Shown here: positions 36,090 to 44,568 of the stretch, in pieces
Position numbering within the stretch: the first letter of the stretch is position 1
How the letters are laid out: the number at the start of each line of letters is the position of its first letter
DNA from: Trichormus sp. NMC-1
Lineage (GTDB): Bacteria > Cyanobacteriota > Cyanobacteriia > Cyanobacteriales > Nostocaceae
Reading direction: 5' to 3'
Length of the DNA stretch: 64,000 nt
Assembly (NCBI RefSeq): GCF_001858025.1
Contig: NZ_LZQD01000009.1
Location: forward strand, 32,863 to 96,862
The notes under the pieces: generated by a model
Told to the model about the DNA's origin: nothing
Seen by the model: only the letters and a program-made list of their open reading frames with translations
Database searches by the model: none
Made by a program: the position numbers and the translations under genes

Positions 36090-36365
36090 ATGTCAAATCA
36101 AGTCGTGCAATCTGATTTAATTGTTGATTTATCGACAGAGGAACAGGAGATTTTAGCAGGAGGATGCTCTCTGCTATCCTGTAAAAAAGGCAGCATGAGT
36201 AAAGGTAAAGGTTTTTCCTCCTCTGAAGACGACGAAGACGAAGAAGATAACGGAGATAACGGAGAAGATAATGGGGATAATGGAGGTAATGGGGGTGGGT
36301 CTAGCTATCGCTTTTTAATCTACCGCCCCCTTGTCTATCGCCCTACTTATAATGTCAGAATTTAA
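36090..36365 (+). CDS. Double-glycine leader precursor peptide (CTB-type bacteriocin-like), YRP core
   Basis: 91 residues from MSNQVVQ; the conserved TGAGG-N10-ATG signal sets this start rather than the one 15 bases upstream. Leader: MSNQVVQSDLIVDLSTEEQE, then ILAGG at residues 26-27 (cut after GG expected). The product begins CSLLSCKKGSMSKGKG, passes through a Glu/Asp then Asn/Gly/Asp repeat (DNGDNGEDNGDNGGNGGG) and ends in SYRFLIYRPLVYRPTYNVRI with the repeated (I/V)YRP motif. The leader matches cyanobacterial CTB-family precursors; the C39 exporter upstream is the expected partner. Activity of the product is unknown. Confidence 0.8.
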   Translation: MSNQVVQSDLIVDLSTEEQEILAGGCSLLSCKKGSMSKGKGFSSSEDDEDEEDNGDNGEDNGDNGGNGGGSSYRFLIYRPLVYRPTYNVRI

Positions 36366-36640
36366 TCATTCATGTCTTTTCGGTGATTCCATAATTCGGA
36401 AATAATTTGGGATAATTGACACGCGCAGAGTTGAAAAAAACGTCAAAGTTATAGCCATAATTTTGCACCCATCCAGGTATGTCAATACCAAGGGTGCATT
36501 TTATTTATCAATAGACTAAATTGAAATTATTTAAATAGAAAAAACACCATTGATAATAATCCAAAAGAAATAAAAATATATTCCTTATTTATAACCAAAG
36601 TATAATTAAAATTATCAAAAACATAGATATAAATAAAGCA
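36366..36640. other. Spacer between the two precursor genes
   Basis: 275 AT-rich bases without an ORF. Nothing else is recognised except the hairpin that follows at 36641. Confidence 0.5.
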
Positions 36641-36659
36641 ATAGGTTTTGAAAACCTAT
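36641..36659 (+). promoter_or_regulatory. Conserved upstream hairpin, precursor 3
   Basis: ATAGGTTTT-G-AAAACCTAT, a near-perfect palindrome ending 24 bases before the ATG at 36684. Third instance of the element found before each precursor gene. Confidence 0.6.
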
Positions 36660-36683
36660 ATTAAATAAATGAGGCTAACAATC

Positions 36684-36887
36684 ATGACGGCAACAATGAC
36701 TAAATTCGATTTACTTTCTGATTTATTAGTTGACCTATCCACAGAGGATCAACAATTTATCTCTGGTGGCAGAAAAGGTGGTGATGATGATGATAATGAT
36801 GATGATGAAGACAACGGCAAAGATAGGAGCTGTCTCCGTAGATGCATAAGAAGGGCTGTAAGAAGATGCAGAGCTAGATGTGATTAG
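36684..36887 (+). CDS. Double-glycine leader precursor peptide with Arg-rich CX3C-X7-CX3C core
   Basis: 67 residues. Leader (MTATMTKFDLLSDLLVDLST, EDQQFISGG) resembles that of the gene at 36090 (DLSTE-x-Q..GG). Cleavage after GG would release a product with three parts: RKGG, an acidic run (DDDDNDDDEDNGKD), and a basic C-terminus with four Cys (SCLRRCIRRAVRRCRARCD). Cys spacing is CX3C-X7-CX3C with 9 Arg, like a disulfide-stapled helical hairpin. The second GG (RKGG) might allow a further cut removing nothing acidic. An antimicrobial role is inferred only from charge and Cys pattern. Confidence 0.78.
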   Translation: MTATMTKFDLLSDLLVDLSTEDQQFISGGRKGGDDDDNDDDEDNGKDRSCLRRCIRRAVRRCRARCD

Positions 36888-37030
36888 TTGCTGATTCTCT
36901 GAAAAGCTCAAGTTAGCAAAACCTAGTGAATAGCCGCAGAGTTTTAACTTTGCAATTAGCGGGAGAAGCATCCTATAAATCGCTCAAAATAAATCAATTT
37001 TTGAGAAAGTAGGTGCATTCTCCCTATTTT

Positions 37031-37921
37031 TTATGCCTGATCACTAATCCAATGTTGTAAAATGGGATTTACCAACTCCGGAGCTTCATCTTGAGGGCAA
37101 TGCCCCACACCTTCTAAAGGAATAAACTTTTGTACTTGGGGAAAATGGGCTAACTCTCTACCTAAATTAATAGGTTCCCACGGGTCAGCCGTTCCCCATA
37201 AAATAATCGCTGGACAAGATAATATAGGTAATAAGTCTTCCGCTAAAGGTCCACTGGAATAAGCAGTAAAAGCCAAGAATACGGCAGCAGCACCAGGATC
37301 TTTTGCCGGTGTCATCAAAATATCTACTAACTCATCTGTCACTGTTTCCCCGTTCGCATAGGCTTGTAAAAGAATCTTTTTGACTGTTTGCGGTTGAGCT
37401 AATTGACTAAAAAAGAAATCACCTACTGGTTTAATAGATAAAAAGTTTTGTAGAATTGGCGCACCAAAACGCTTGATCCAAGGTAAAGTAACACGTTTGC
37501 GATCGTGCAGTAACCGCAAAGAACAGTTAAGTAATGCAGTTCCTAACGCCATATCCGGGTTAATTACCGCAGCTTGCAGAGCGACAATACAACCAATGGA
37601 ATTACCTACCAAAAAAGCAGGTTCACCCACCACTTCCCGACAAAAATCGGCTATTTGCTGTCCCCAAGTTTCTAGTGTGTAGGTAATTTTCTCACCAGGT
37701 GCAGGTTTAGCTGAACCACCAAAGCCAATCAAATCAATGGCATAAACCCGACAATTTTCTGCTAAAACTGGTATATTTTTGCGCCAGTGTAACCACGATG
37801 CGCCAAAGCCATGCACCAGAATCACAGCAGGTCCACTAGTTCCTTGGGTTTGGTAACATATGGGGAAACCTTGCCAAAGCCAGGTTTTTGTTGATATAAA
37901 TGCATCCGTGGGATTTTTCAT
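37031..37921 (-). CDS. Alpha/beta fold hydrolase
   Basis: 296 residues. Oxyanion HG motif VILVHGFGASWLHWR, nucleophile elbow LVGNSIGCIVAL (Ser), acid in LWGTADPWEPI and a C-terminal GVGHCPQDEAPE His. The order and the Trp-rich N-terminus match cyanobacterial/plastid hydrolases of the pheophytinase/MenH-like group. Substrate not determinable. It converges with the bacteriocin-like precursor genes but is not evidently part of that cassette. Confidence 0.9.
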   Translation of the reverse strand: MKNPTDAFISTKTWLWQGFPICYQTQGTSGPAVILVHGFGASWLHWRKNIPVLAENCRVYAIDLIGFGGSAKPAPGEKITYTLETWGQQIADFCREVVGEPAFLVGNSIGCIVALQAAVINPDMALGTALLNCSLRLLHDRKRVTLPWIKRFGAPILQNFLSIKPVGDFFFSQLAQPQTVKKILLQAYANGETVTDELVDILMTPAKDPGAAAVFLAFTAYSSGPLAEDLLPILSCPAIILWGTADPWEPINLGRELAHFPQVQKFIPLEGVGHCPQDEAPELVNPILQHWISDQA

Positions 37922-38000
37922 AGAAAATTTACGTGCTGCTTGGCAATATTTTTATATAAAATTTACATAAAAAATATACGTTGAGACGATAAAAATAGCA

Positions 38001-38111
38001 CTAGTACCGCAGGGCGGAAGTCAAAAGTCAAAAGTCAAAAGTCAAAACGAAGACAGCATAAGATTGTTGGAGATTTAGAATGGTTGGTTTATTTACGCCG
38101 TGCTGTACTAG
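38001..38111 (+). mobile_element. CTAG-ended MITE-like element, copy 2 (GTCAAAA heptamers)
   Basis: CTAGTACCGCAGGGCGGAAG, then four GTCAAAA units, then unique-looking sequence and TTTACGCCGTGCTGTACTAG. The ends pair well: CTAGTACCGCAGGGCG against CTAGTACAGCACGGCG. 111 bp. The rest of 37922-38263 has no gene. Confidence 0.75.
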
Positions 38112-38263
38112 CACTAGATTGAGTAGTTTTACAATTTACGCCTGCTAAATTAGTATATAAAATTAATTGGATATAAAACAGATGCTCAAGCGTGGTTTTA
38201 CACTTGGAAACCGACGCTGATTTTGAAAAAGTTTTTGTTCCTAGTTCCTTCGGGCAAGAGAAG

Positions 38264-38845
38264 ATGACTATACTAGAAACAATTGATACGCCGATTGGCA
38301 GTTATTCCCCAGATTTTGAGTTACCAGGAGTTGATGAGCGCGTACACCATCTCAGCCGTTATTTAGAAAATTTACGCTCTGTATGTGTCATATCCATGTG
38401 TAACTATTGTCCCTATGTAGAGTTGTATGTTAGTAGACTAAAAAGTATTCAAGCGGAATTCTCCCCACGCGGGTTCACACTAATTGGTTTAAATGGTAGT
38501 CATGCCAATGACAATGATGTTAAAAATGGAGAAGACTTTAGCCCTGGGTCAAATTTTGAGAATATGAAAGCTTTTGCCCAGCAACATGAGTTAAACTTTC
38601 CCTACCTACGGGACTCAACCCAGGATGTGACTTGTAGCTTTGGTGCCATCATCACACCTACAGCTTTTTTAATCGATCATCATGGAATTTTGCGGTACAA
38701 AGGTCAAATTGACGATCATCCCCAAGATCCATTAGCAGAGGGAACAGATTATTTAAGAAATGCGATCGCAGCATTATTTCAAGGTCAAGAAATCCAGCCA
38801 GTACAAACACAACCAGTTGGTACGCCATTAGTATGGCGGAAATAG
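38264..38845 (+). CDS. Thioredoxin-fold (AhpC/TSA-like) protein
   Basis: 193 residues from the ATG at 38264; a GTG at 38192 would add 24 residues that do not fit the fold. PIGSYSPDFELPGVDERVHH starts a thioredoxin fold; the redox site is MCNYCPYV (CXXC), with a cis-Pro-type segment IITPTAFLIDHHG later and LRYKGQIDDHP. Similar cyanobacterial proteins are annotated as thioredoxin family or AhpC/TSA proteins and may reduce peroxides or disulfides. It precedes pyrH by 81 bases. Confidence 0.87.
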   Translation: MTILETIDTPIGSYSPDFELPGVDERVHHLSRYLENLRSVCVISMCNYCPYVELYVSRLKSIQAEFSPRGFTLIGLNGSHANDNDVKNGEDFSPGSNFENMKAFAQQHELNFPYLRDSTQDVTCSFGAIITPTAFLIDHHGILRYKGQIDDHPQDPLAEGTDYLRNAIAALFQGQEIQPVQTQPVGTPLVWRK

Positions 38846-38926
38846 ACCAGAACTAGACACAGATAGTCATTGTACTGCTATCTTAAATTGGAGGCAATTG
38901 CAACTTTTTTGATAAAGCGAAACTTC

Positions 38927-39655
38927 ATGGGAACGAATTACCGACGGGTTTTACTTAAACTGAGTGGTGAAGCCTTGATGGGCAACATGGGCTATGGTAT
39001 TGACCCAGAAGTGGTCAAAGAGATAGCCGCAGAGGTAGGAGAGGTGATAGCCACTGGCGTTCAAATGGCCATCGTCGTAGGCGGCGGTAATATTTTTCGA
39101 GGTGTCAAAGCGGCATCAGCAGGTATGGACAGGGCAGCTGCTGACTACATAGGGATGATTGCCACGGTAATGAATGCCATGACGCTGCAAGATTCGCTAG
39201 AACGGATAGGGATACAGACACGGGTACAAACTGCGATCGCTATGCAAGAATTAGCAGAACCGTATATTCGTCGTCGTGCCATCCGTCATCTCGAAAAAGG
39301 ACGGGTGGTAATTTTTGGTGCAGGTTCGGGAAATCCCTTCTTTACTACAGATACCACAGCCGCTTTAAGAGCAGCCGAAATAGATGCAGAAGTGATTTTT
39401 AAAGCCACCAAAGTAGACGGAATCTACGACGCTGATCCTCACATTTATCCTGATGCCAAGCGTTATAAAACCCTCACCTACGCCCATGTTTTGGCTAAAG
39501 ATTTGCGAGTCATGGATAGCACCGCAATTGCCTTGTGTAAAGAAAATAATATTCCCATTCTTGTATTTGACTTAACGGTGCGAGGTAATATCCGCCGAGC
39601 AGTAATGGGAGAATCAATCGGTACCCTTGTGGGAGGTTCTTGTGAAATTAGCTGA
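38927..39655 (+). CDS. pyrH: UMP kinase
   Basis: 242 residues from [19 protein letters not shown], the standard PyrH start; the longer reading has an unconserved prefix. Further motifs: [50 protein letters not shown] and [13 protein letters not shown]. It phosphorylates UMP to UDP. The frr start overlaps its end by 14 bases, the usual pyrH-frr pairing. Confidence 0.96.
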   Translation: MGTNYRRVLLKLSGEALMGNMGYGIDPEVVKEIAAEVGEVIATGVQMAIVVGGGNIFRGVKAASAGMDRAAADYIGMIATVMNAMTLQDSLERIGIQTRVQTAIAMQELAEPYIRRRAIRHLEKGRVVIFGAGSGNPFFTTDTTAALRAAEIDAEVIFKATKVDGIYDADPHIYPDAKRYKTLTYAHVLAKDLRVMDSTAIALCKENNIPILVFDLTVRGNIRRAVMGESIGTLVGGSCEIS

Positions 39656-40190
39656 AGCTGAAAGTAAGATGCAGCATAGCGTTGAGGCTACTCAACGCTC
39701 TTTTAATACCATTCGCACTGGTCGCGCCAATGCGAGTCTACTAGATAAGGTACAGGTGGAATATTACGGTACACCCACCGCCTTGAAATCTCTAGCAAAT
39801 ATCAGCACCCCTGATGCTTCAACAATCCTGATTCAGCCTTACGATAAGAGCAGTCTCAACATAGTTGAAAAAGCAATTTCTTTGTCAGATATAGGTATAA
39901 CCCCCAGTAATGACGGTTCTGTGATTCGGCTCAATATTCCACCTTTGACAAGCGATCGCCGGAAAGAATTTGTCAAAATGGCCGCTAAGTATGCTGAAGA
40001 AGGTCGGGTAGGCATTCGCAATATCCGTCGTGATGCTCTCGACTCGATTCGTAAACAGGAAAAAGCTGCGGAAATGTCCGAAGACGAATCACGAGATCAG
40101 CAAGACAAACTGCAAAAACTGACAAATAAGTACACTGCCAGAATTGATGAATTGTTGGCAGACAAAGAAAAAGACATCACCACCGTCTAA
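39642..40190 (+). CDS. frr: Ribosome recycling factor
   Basis: 182 residues starting at a GTG ([10 protein letters not shown]), which has GGGAGG 5 bases upstream. [42 protein letters not shown] and the closing [11 protein letters not shown] are RRF signatures. RRF with EF-G splits post-termination ribosomes. Overlaps pyrH, consistent with translational coupling. Confidence 0.96.
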   Translation: MKLAEAESKMQHSVEATQRSFNTIRTGRANASLLDKVQVEYYGTPTALKSLANISTPDASTILIQPYDKSSLNIVEKAISLSDIGITPSNDGSVIRLNIPPLTSDRRKEFVKMAAKYAEEGRVGIRNIRRDALDSIRKQEKAAEMSEDESRDQQDKLQKLTNKYTARIDELLADKEKDITTV

Positions 40191-40192
40191 GC

Positions 40193-40246
40193 AGTGCCGA
40201 GTACCGAGTACCGAGTGCCGAGTATTGAGTACCGAGTATTGAGTAA
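40193..40246 (+). repeat. Degenerate GAGTACC heptamer array
   Basis: About seven units of GAGTACC/GAGTGCC/GAGTATT directly after the frr stop. Another seven-base STRR family. Confidence 0.85.
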
Positions 40247-40402
40247 GAGCAGCTACAAGAGTTCAGGAGAAAAACATTAATCCCTTCTGGACTCTTCCCT
40301 ATTCCCCTTCCCTATATTTATTGAAACTTTACCAAAAATCCGAAAGCCTTATATATACTGGAAAATCAACTAATTAAAATAGAAAGCAAAAATTCAGCCA
40401 TT

Positions 40403-41524
40403 ATGTACGACTGCATCATCATCGGTGCTGGCCCAGCGGGTGGAACAGCAGCATATCATTTAGCCAAGCGGGGACGCTCAGTCTTAGTTTTGGAAAAAGA
40501 ATCCCTGCCCCGATATAAACCTTGTGGTGGTGGTGTGTCACCAGCGATCGCACAATGGTTTGACTTTGACTTTAGCCCCGCAATTTCTGTCAAAGCTGAC
40601 TCTCTCCGCTTCACTTGGAAATTAGGCGACCCCGTAGAAGCCAAAATCGCCACCAAAGAACCAGTCTGGATGGTACGGCGAGATGTTTTCGACCATTTCT
40701 TAGTACAGCAAGCTCAAAGCCAAGGTGCTGAACTACGAGACAATACAGAAGTCACAGGCATTGAATTTAAAACCGATTATTGGCAAGTTAACACAGCAAA
40801 CGGATTAGTAGAAGGCCGCTACTTAATCGCCGCTGATGGTGCAAAGGGTCCAATGGCAAAATGGCTCGGCTTCAAAGACCGTAAACGCCGTCTAGCAGGA
40901 GCATTAGAAGCTGAAATTCCAGCAAATGTAGAGAAAAAATCGACAATTCACTTTGAGTTTGGTTTAGTCAAAAACGGTTATATCTGGAACTTCCCCAAAG
41001 CTGACGGTTATTCTATCGGGGTTGGTACATTTATTGGTGGCGAACCCCAGGATTTTAAGAAAATTTTAGATGAATACGCCAAATCTTTTAATGTAAATGT
41101 CACAAATAGCAAGCAGTATGGTCATCCCCTGTGTATTTGGGATGGAAACCAAAAGCTGCATACCCAAAATGCAGTTTTAGCTGGTGAAGCTGCTTGTGTA
41201 GTTGATCCTTTTACCGCCGAAGGTATTCGTCCCTCTATTTTTAGTGGTGTCCTAGCCGCAGCATCTATTAACGATGCTCTTAGTGGGGATATCAACGCCT
41301 TAGAGCAATATAGCAACGCCGTTAACGAACAATGGGGTTCAGAAATGGCTTGGGCGCAAAAGTTAGCCGGAGCATTTTATCGCTTCCCTGGTATTGGTTA
41401 CAAAGTGGGTGTTAAACGTCCCTCTGGCGCTCAAATCATGGGTAAAATCCTGTGTGGAGAACTGCGCTATGGCGATGTAGCCGGTCGCGCATTGAAACGT
41501 TTAATCCCTGGTTTTGGTGGTTAG
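40403..41524 (+). CDS. Geranylgeranyl reductase family FAD-dependent oxidoreductase
   Basis: 373 residues. N-terminal Rossmann motif IIIGAGPAGGTAAYHLAKRG, PRYKPCGGGVSPAIAQWFDF (the family's conserved Cys-Gly-Gly region), second FAD motif ENAVLAGEAACVVDPFTAEGI-type block and the C-terminal GIGYKVGVKRP. The family reduces geranylgeranyl chains for chlorophyll, tocopherol or lipids. True ChlP is usually slightly longer; this may be a paralog, so I give no symbol. The gene is followed closely by the tnpB element. Confidence 0.9.
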   Translation: MYDCIIIGAGPAGGTAAYHLAKRGRSVLVLEKESLPRYKPCGGGVSPAIAQWFDFDFSPAISVKADSLRFTWKLGDPVEAKIATKEPVWMVRRDVFDHFLVQQAQSQGAELRDNTEVTGIEFKTDYWQVNTANGLVEGRYLIAADGAKGPMAKWLGFKDRKRRLAGALEAEIPANVEKKSTIHFEFGLVKNGYIWNFPKADGYSIGVGTFIGGEPQDFKKILDEYAKSFNVNVTNSKQYGHPLCIWDGNQKLHTQNAVLAGEAACVVDPFTAEGIRPSIFSGVLAAASINDALSGDINALEQYSNAVNEQWGSEMAWAQKLAGAFYRFPGIGYKVGVKRPSGAQIMGKILCGELRYGDVAGRALKRLIPGFGG

Positions 41525-41534
41525 GTAATAATTC

Positions 41535-42777
41535 TTGACATACTCCCCGGCGTAAACGCACGGGGATTCTAAGCTCAAACAGCAATTGCAGGGAAACCCT
41601 GTCTAACATCACCTACCTTAGCGGTCGATGCCCCGACCGCACAAATATTTTTAGCAGCATTTTCATCTCGTCCATTGACAGATTGACAAGATGGACAACG
41701 CCATTCTCTGACTGATAAATCCAACTCTTTCAAGACATGTCCACAAGCAGAACAGGTTTTAGAACTGGGATACCATCGATCTATGAAGACCACAAACTTC
41801 CCTTTTTTCTGAGCAACCCATTCCAGAATTTGCAGAAATTCTCCAAAAGCTAAGTCTGATATCTTCCTTCCCCAGAGGCGTTGCATTCCTCTCAGATTTA
41901 ATGTTTCAAAGCAGAGGATATCAAATTCATCGGTGAGGTTATGGGCTAGTTTCCAGAACCAATCAATACGGCGATTTGAGATATTTTCATACTTGCGAAC
42001 TAAGTTCTTTCTAGCTTTCTCTCGATTATTGGAACCTTTAACTTTCTTTGAATGTTGACGACTGGCTTGCTTGATGGCATTTATGGATTGCTTGAGGAAA
42101 GATGGTGATTCAATCTTAGTGCCATTGGAGACAGTCAGAAATGTTTTCAAACCAAAATCAAATCCAGCGATTCTACTCGTCTCGAATTTGCTCATTAGTT
42201 CGGTTTCACTGTCAACAACAACTAGCATAAACAACTCACCTAGGGATGTGCGTTTGATAGTTAGGGTCTTGACTGTTCCTTCTATCTCTTTAGACTTCCA
42301 ATACTGATAAACTCGCTGACCTATCTTGACTCTGTTACCTCCCATAAATTTGTATCCGGCTTGCTTGAGGGTGAAGGATTTATATCTTTTAGCTTTCTTA
42401 AATCCGGGTGGTCTTACCCCCTTCTGGTGTTGCTTAAAGAATAGTTGATAGGCTTTCTCAATGCGTTGACAGATATCCTGTACTGCTTGGGAACCTACTA
42501 GTTGCCAGAAGGGATGACGTTTCCTGAGTTTGGCAATATGAGCTTGAAGTTTAGAGCAGTTCAAGTGTTTACCCCATATGCGATAGTATCGTTTATGCAG
42601 GGCAATACAGTGGTTATAGATAACTCCGGCAGCATTGATGGTGCGTTTGAGATATCTATTCCGATTGTGTTGATACAGCTTAAACTTCAGGGTTTTCATG
42701 CTAGGATTTTATTTCGGATTCAGCATAAATCTCCATACTAAGAGAAAGCCGTCCTAGAAGGACGGGGCTTTAAACCC
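41535..42777 (-). mobile_element. Stand-alone IS200/IS605-type tnpB element (IS1341 type)
   Basis: On the minus strand the element opens with a hairpin CCGTCCTTCTAGGACGG (42749-42765), contains tnpB and closes with CCCCG-N11-CGGGG (41545-41565) and GTATGTCAA. Such end structures are typical of IS605-family elements. There is no tnpA, so it would need a transposase in trans. The omega-RNA would be expected across the tnpB 3' end and this right end. Boundaries are estimated to within about 10 bases. Confidence 0.8.
41575..42699 (-). CDS. tnpB: TnpB, RNA-guided endonuclease of IS605-type element
   Basis: 374 residues. RuvC catalytic residues look intact: Asp181 (AGFDFGLKTF), Glu265 (CFETLNLRGM) and Asp345 (NGRDENAAKN). 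The zinc finger has C316/C319 and C335/C338. The N-terminal helix-turn-helix and WED-like part is complete (MKTLKFKLYQHNR). TnpB cuts DNA matched by its omega-RNA and promotes retention of the element. It appears functional. Confidence 0.93.
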   Translation of the reverse strand: MKTLKFKLYQHNRNRYLKRTINAAGVIYNHCIALHKRYYRIWGKHLNCSKLQAHIAKLRKRHPFWQLVGSQAVQDICQRIEKAYQLFFKQHQKGVRPPGFKKAKRYKSFTLKQAGYKFMGGNRVKIGQRVYQYWKSKEIEGTVKTLTIKRTSLGELFMLVVVDSETELMSKFETSRIAGFDFGLKTFLTVSNGTKIESPSFLKQSINAIKQASRQHSKKVKGSNNREKARKNLVRKYENISNRRIDWFWKLAHNLTDEFDILCFETLNLRGMQRLWGRKISDLAFGEFLQILEWVAQKKGKFVVFIDRWYPSSKTCSACGHVLKELDLSVREWRCPSCQSVNGRDENAAKNICAVGASTAKVGDVRQGFPAIAV

Positions 42778-42830
42778 AATTTTTCGATAATTCTTAATTT
42801 TAGGATGATGATTACGAATTACCACTAATT

Positions 42831-43700
42831 TCAAACAGACTGAGAAAATAACCAAAGAATCACTCCTGTTCCCAGAACGCACAGAACCCCAGCCAAACCA
42901 GCTAGGGGTTTTTTGTTTTTACCTGTTAGCCATTCTGAGACTTTTCCTGTGTAGGTAATAAGTTCTGCTGTATCTATGGTAGCGATCGCCCATACCCATC
43001 CGGCATGAAGTCCCCAAGCTATTCCTAAATTATTACTATCAGCGAATCTGGCCACCACCAAAACCATTCCCATTAACCACAATCCAGGGATTTGCGGTAC
43101 AGTTTCCCGTTGTTCCCAAACTAAATGTAGTAAAGCAAAAATCAAGCTGGAAATAATCGCCGCCACCCAAATTGCATAATCCTTCTCTAACTGAGTTAAC
43201 AAAAAACCCCGAAAAACTAACTCTTCTATCCCACCCACAAATAAAGCCACCAAGGAAATTGGTAGCAAAATAGTTGGTATTAACTTGATATTTGATTTTT
43301 CTAAATAGCACCAACCGAGCCAAAATTGGCAGGTAAACACTACAACTAATCCCAACACACCCAAACCAAAACCCAGCAGTAAGGAACCAAAAATAGAACG
43401 GTTAACAACCAAACCATAATCAGCAAAAGACCCCAGTCCTAGCCCATTTATTCCCCAGAGAATCAAGGGTGCTAATAAATAGAGAGAAACCAATAAAGGT
43501 ATTTTTTGATCTGGTTGTAAAGGTTTATTAAGTTGCCAATTTATAACCATCCCAATTATCACTGCTATTGGCAACCAGCACCCTACCCAAGTAATGAAAA
43601 AAGCCATGACAACTAGCAGTACTGACGAATCTTTAAGAAATGTCAGTAAAGTATTGGTCAATGGCTCTAAAAATGCTATTGAAACCGACAAAAAGAACAC
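42831..43700 (-). CDS. CPBP family intramembrane metalloprotease
   Basis: 289 residues with 7-8 hydrophobic segments. The CPBP (Abi) motifs are GGIEELVFRGFLLTQLE (EExxxR), FALLHLVWE and WGLHAGWVWA, giving the Glu and His ligands. Start is a GTG; a later start is possible. The family includes CAAX prenyl proteases and bacteriocin-immunity-like proteins; role here unknown. A plus-strand AATTACG trace (42814-42825) sits just after its stop. Confidence 0.88.
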   Translation of the reverse strand: MFFLSVSIAFLEPLTNTLLTFLKDSSVLLVVMAFFITWVGCWLPIAVIIGMVINWQLNKPLQPDQKIPLLVSLYLLAPLILWGINGLGLGSFADYGLVVNRSIFGSLLLGFGLGVLGLVVVFTCQFWLGWCYLEKSNIKLIPTILLPISLVALFVGGIEELVFRGFLLTQLEKDYAIWVAAIISSLIFALLHLVWEQRETVPQIPGLWLMGMVLVVARFADSNNLGIAWGLHAGWVWAIATIDTAELITYTGKVSEWLTGKNKKPLAGLAGVLCVLGTGVILWLFSQSV

Positions 43701-43952
43701 GATATACTTCTATCCAAAATAGAGTTCTTGTTTATTAATCAAGACTCTACTAGAATTTGTGACTCATGCACAAGTTCCAGCAATTTTGGATTTTGGATTT
43801 TGGATTTATGTCACCCACAAAGGGTTTTGGCCTAGAGAAACTTTAATCCCGCATCAACCTCAAACAAAAAAATCTCAAATCGGCTTTTCTGAAATCTAAA
43901 ATTGTTGGTAAAATCGGAATTTTTCTGTGAACGAATTTTTAAGCTACAAATC

Positions 43953-44063
43953 CTAGTACACAACAGCAGCCGTCAACCAACCATTAAAAATTCTTCAACA
44001 GCTGGTGTAATCTGCTTTTTTAATTTTTAATTTTTAATTTTTAATTCCGCACTGCCGTACTAG
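43953..44063 (-). mobile_element. CTAG-ended MITE-like element, copy 3 (AATTAAA heptamers)
   Basis: In minus-strand sense: CTAGTACGGCAGTGCGGAATT, AATTAAA heptamers, AAAAAAGCAGATTACACCAG, then TTTTTAATGGTTGGTTGACG and GTGTACTAG. 111 bp, the same length as copy 2, and its internal sequence closely matches copy 4. A TTTTGGA heptamer run at 43784-43805 lies about 150 bases away in 43701-43952, which has no gene. Confidence 0.75.
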
Positions 44064-44130
44064 TTATCTGTAGCAGTAGGGACAAGTTATCAAGCACTCA
44101 CCCAAAACTTACCCCTACTATCAGAAAAAT

Positions 44131-44568
44131 TTAATTTTCCTCTTCATCTTCTAACTCTGTTTCGTCAGAGTCTACATCCTGGGATGTTAACTTTTTATCA
44201 CTTTCACCCAACTGAATCAAGTGAATATGCTTGTAACCGAGCCTAATTTCAAACTCATCACCAGGTTTTAAGCCCATTGCTTTGGTGTAGGTAGCACCAA
44301 TGACAATTTGACGATTTTGGTGAACACTTACGCGGTATGTCGGTTCGCGGCCACGTCCATCTTTAGGTGCTTCTGGACTAAGAGGAATACCTCTAGCAGA
44401 CAGCAAAGCATCATAAAAATCGGTGAGATTAACACGAACTTGGTTATTTTTAGTGACGGTGTAATAGCCGCACTGCTTTGCTCTTTCTCGGCGTGGTAAA
44501 TTAGAAAGCTCTTTTACTTTAGCAAGTAGTGCTTTTCCAGTTAATGCGGCGGTTGCAGTTTCAGTCAT
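44131..44568 (-). CDS. cyAbrB-type transcriptional regulator
   Basis: 145 residues from the ATG at 44568. ALTGKALLAKVKELSNLPRRERAKQCGYYT at the N-terminus (in pieces: TGKALLAKV, RRERAKQCGYY) and the C-terminal AbrB-like domain (RQIVIGATYTKAMGLKPGDEFEIRLGYKHIHL) define the cyanobacterial cyAbrB family, which controls carbon/nitrogen balance genes. The acidic C-tail (DVDSDETELEDEEEN) is typical. It stands alone, with a 1.6-kb gene-free region upstream. Confidence 0.92.
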   Translation of the reverse strand: MTETATAALTGKALLAKVKELSNLPRRERAKQCGYYTVTKNNQVRVNLTDFYDALLSARGIPLSPEAPKDGRGREPTYRVSVHQNRQIVIGATYTKAMGLKPGDEFEIRLGYKHIHLIQLGESDKKLTSQDVDSDETELEDEEEN

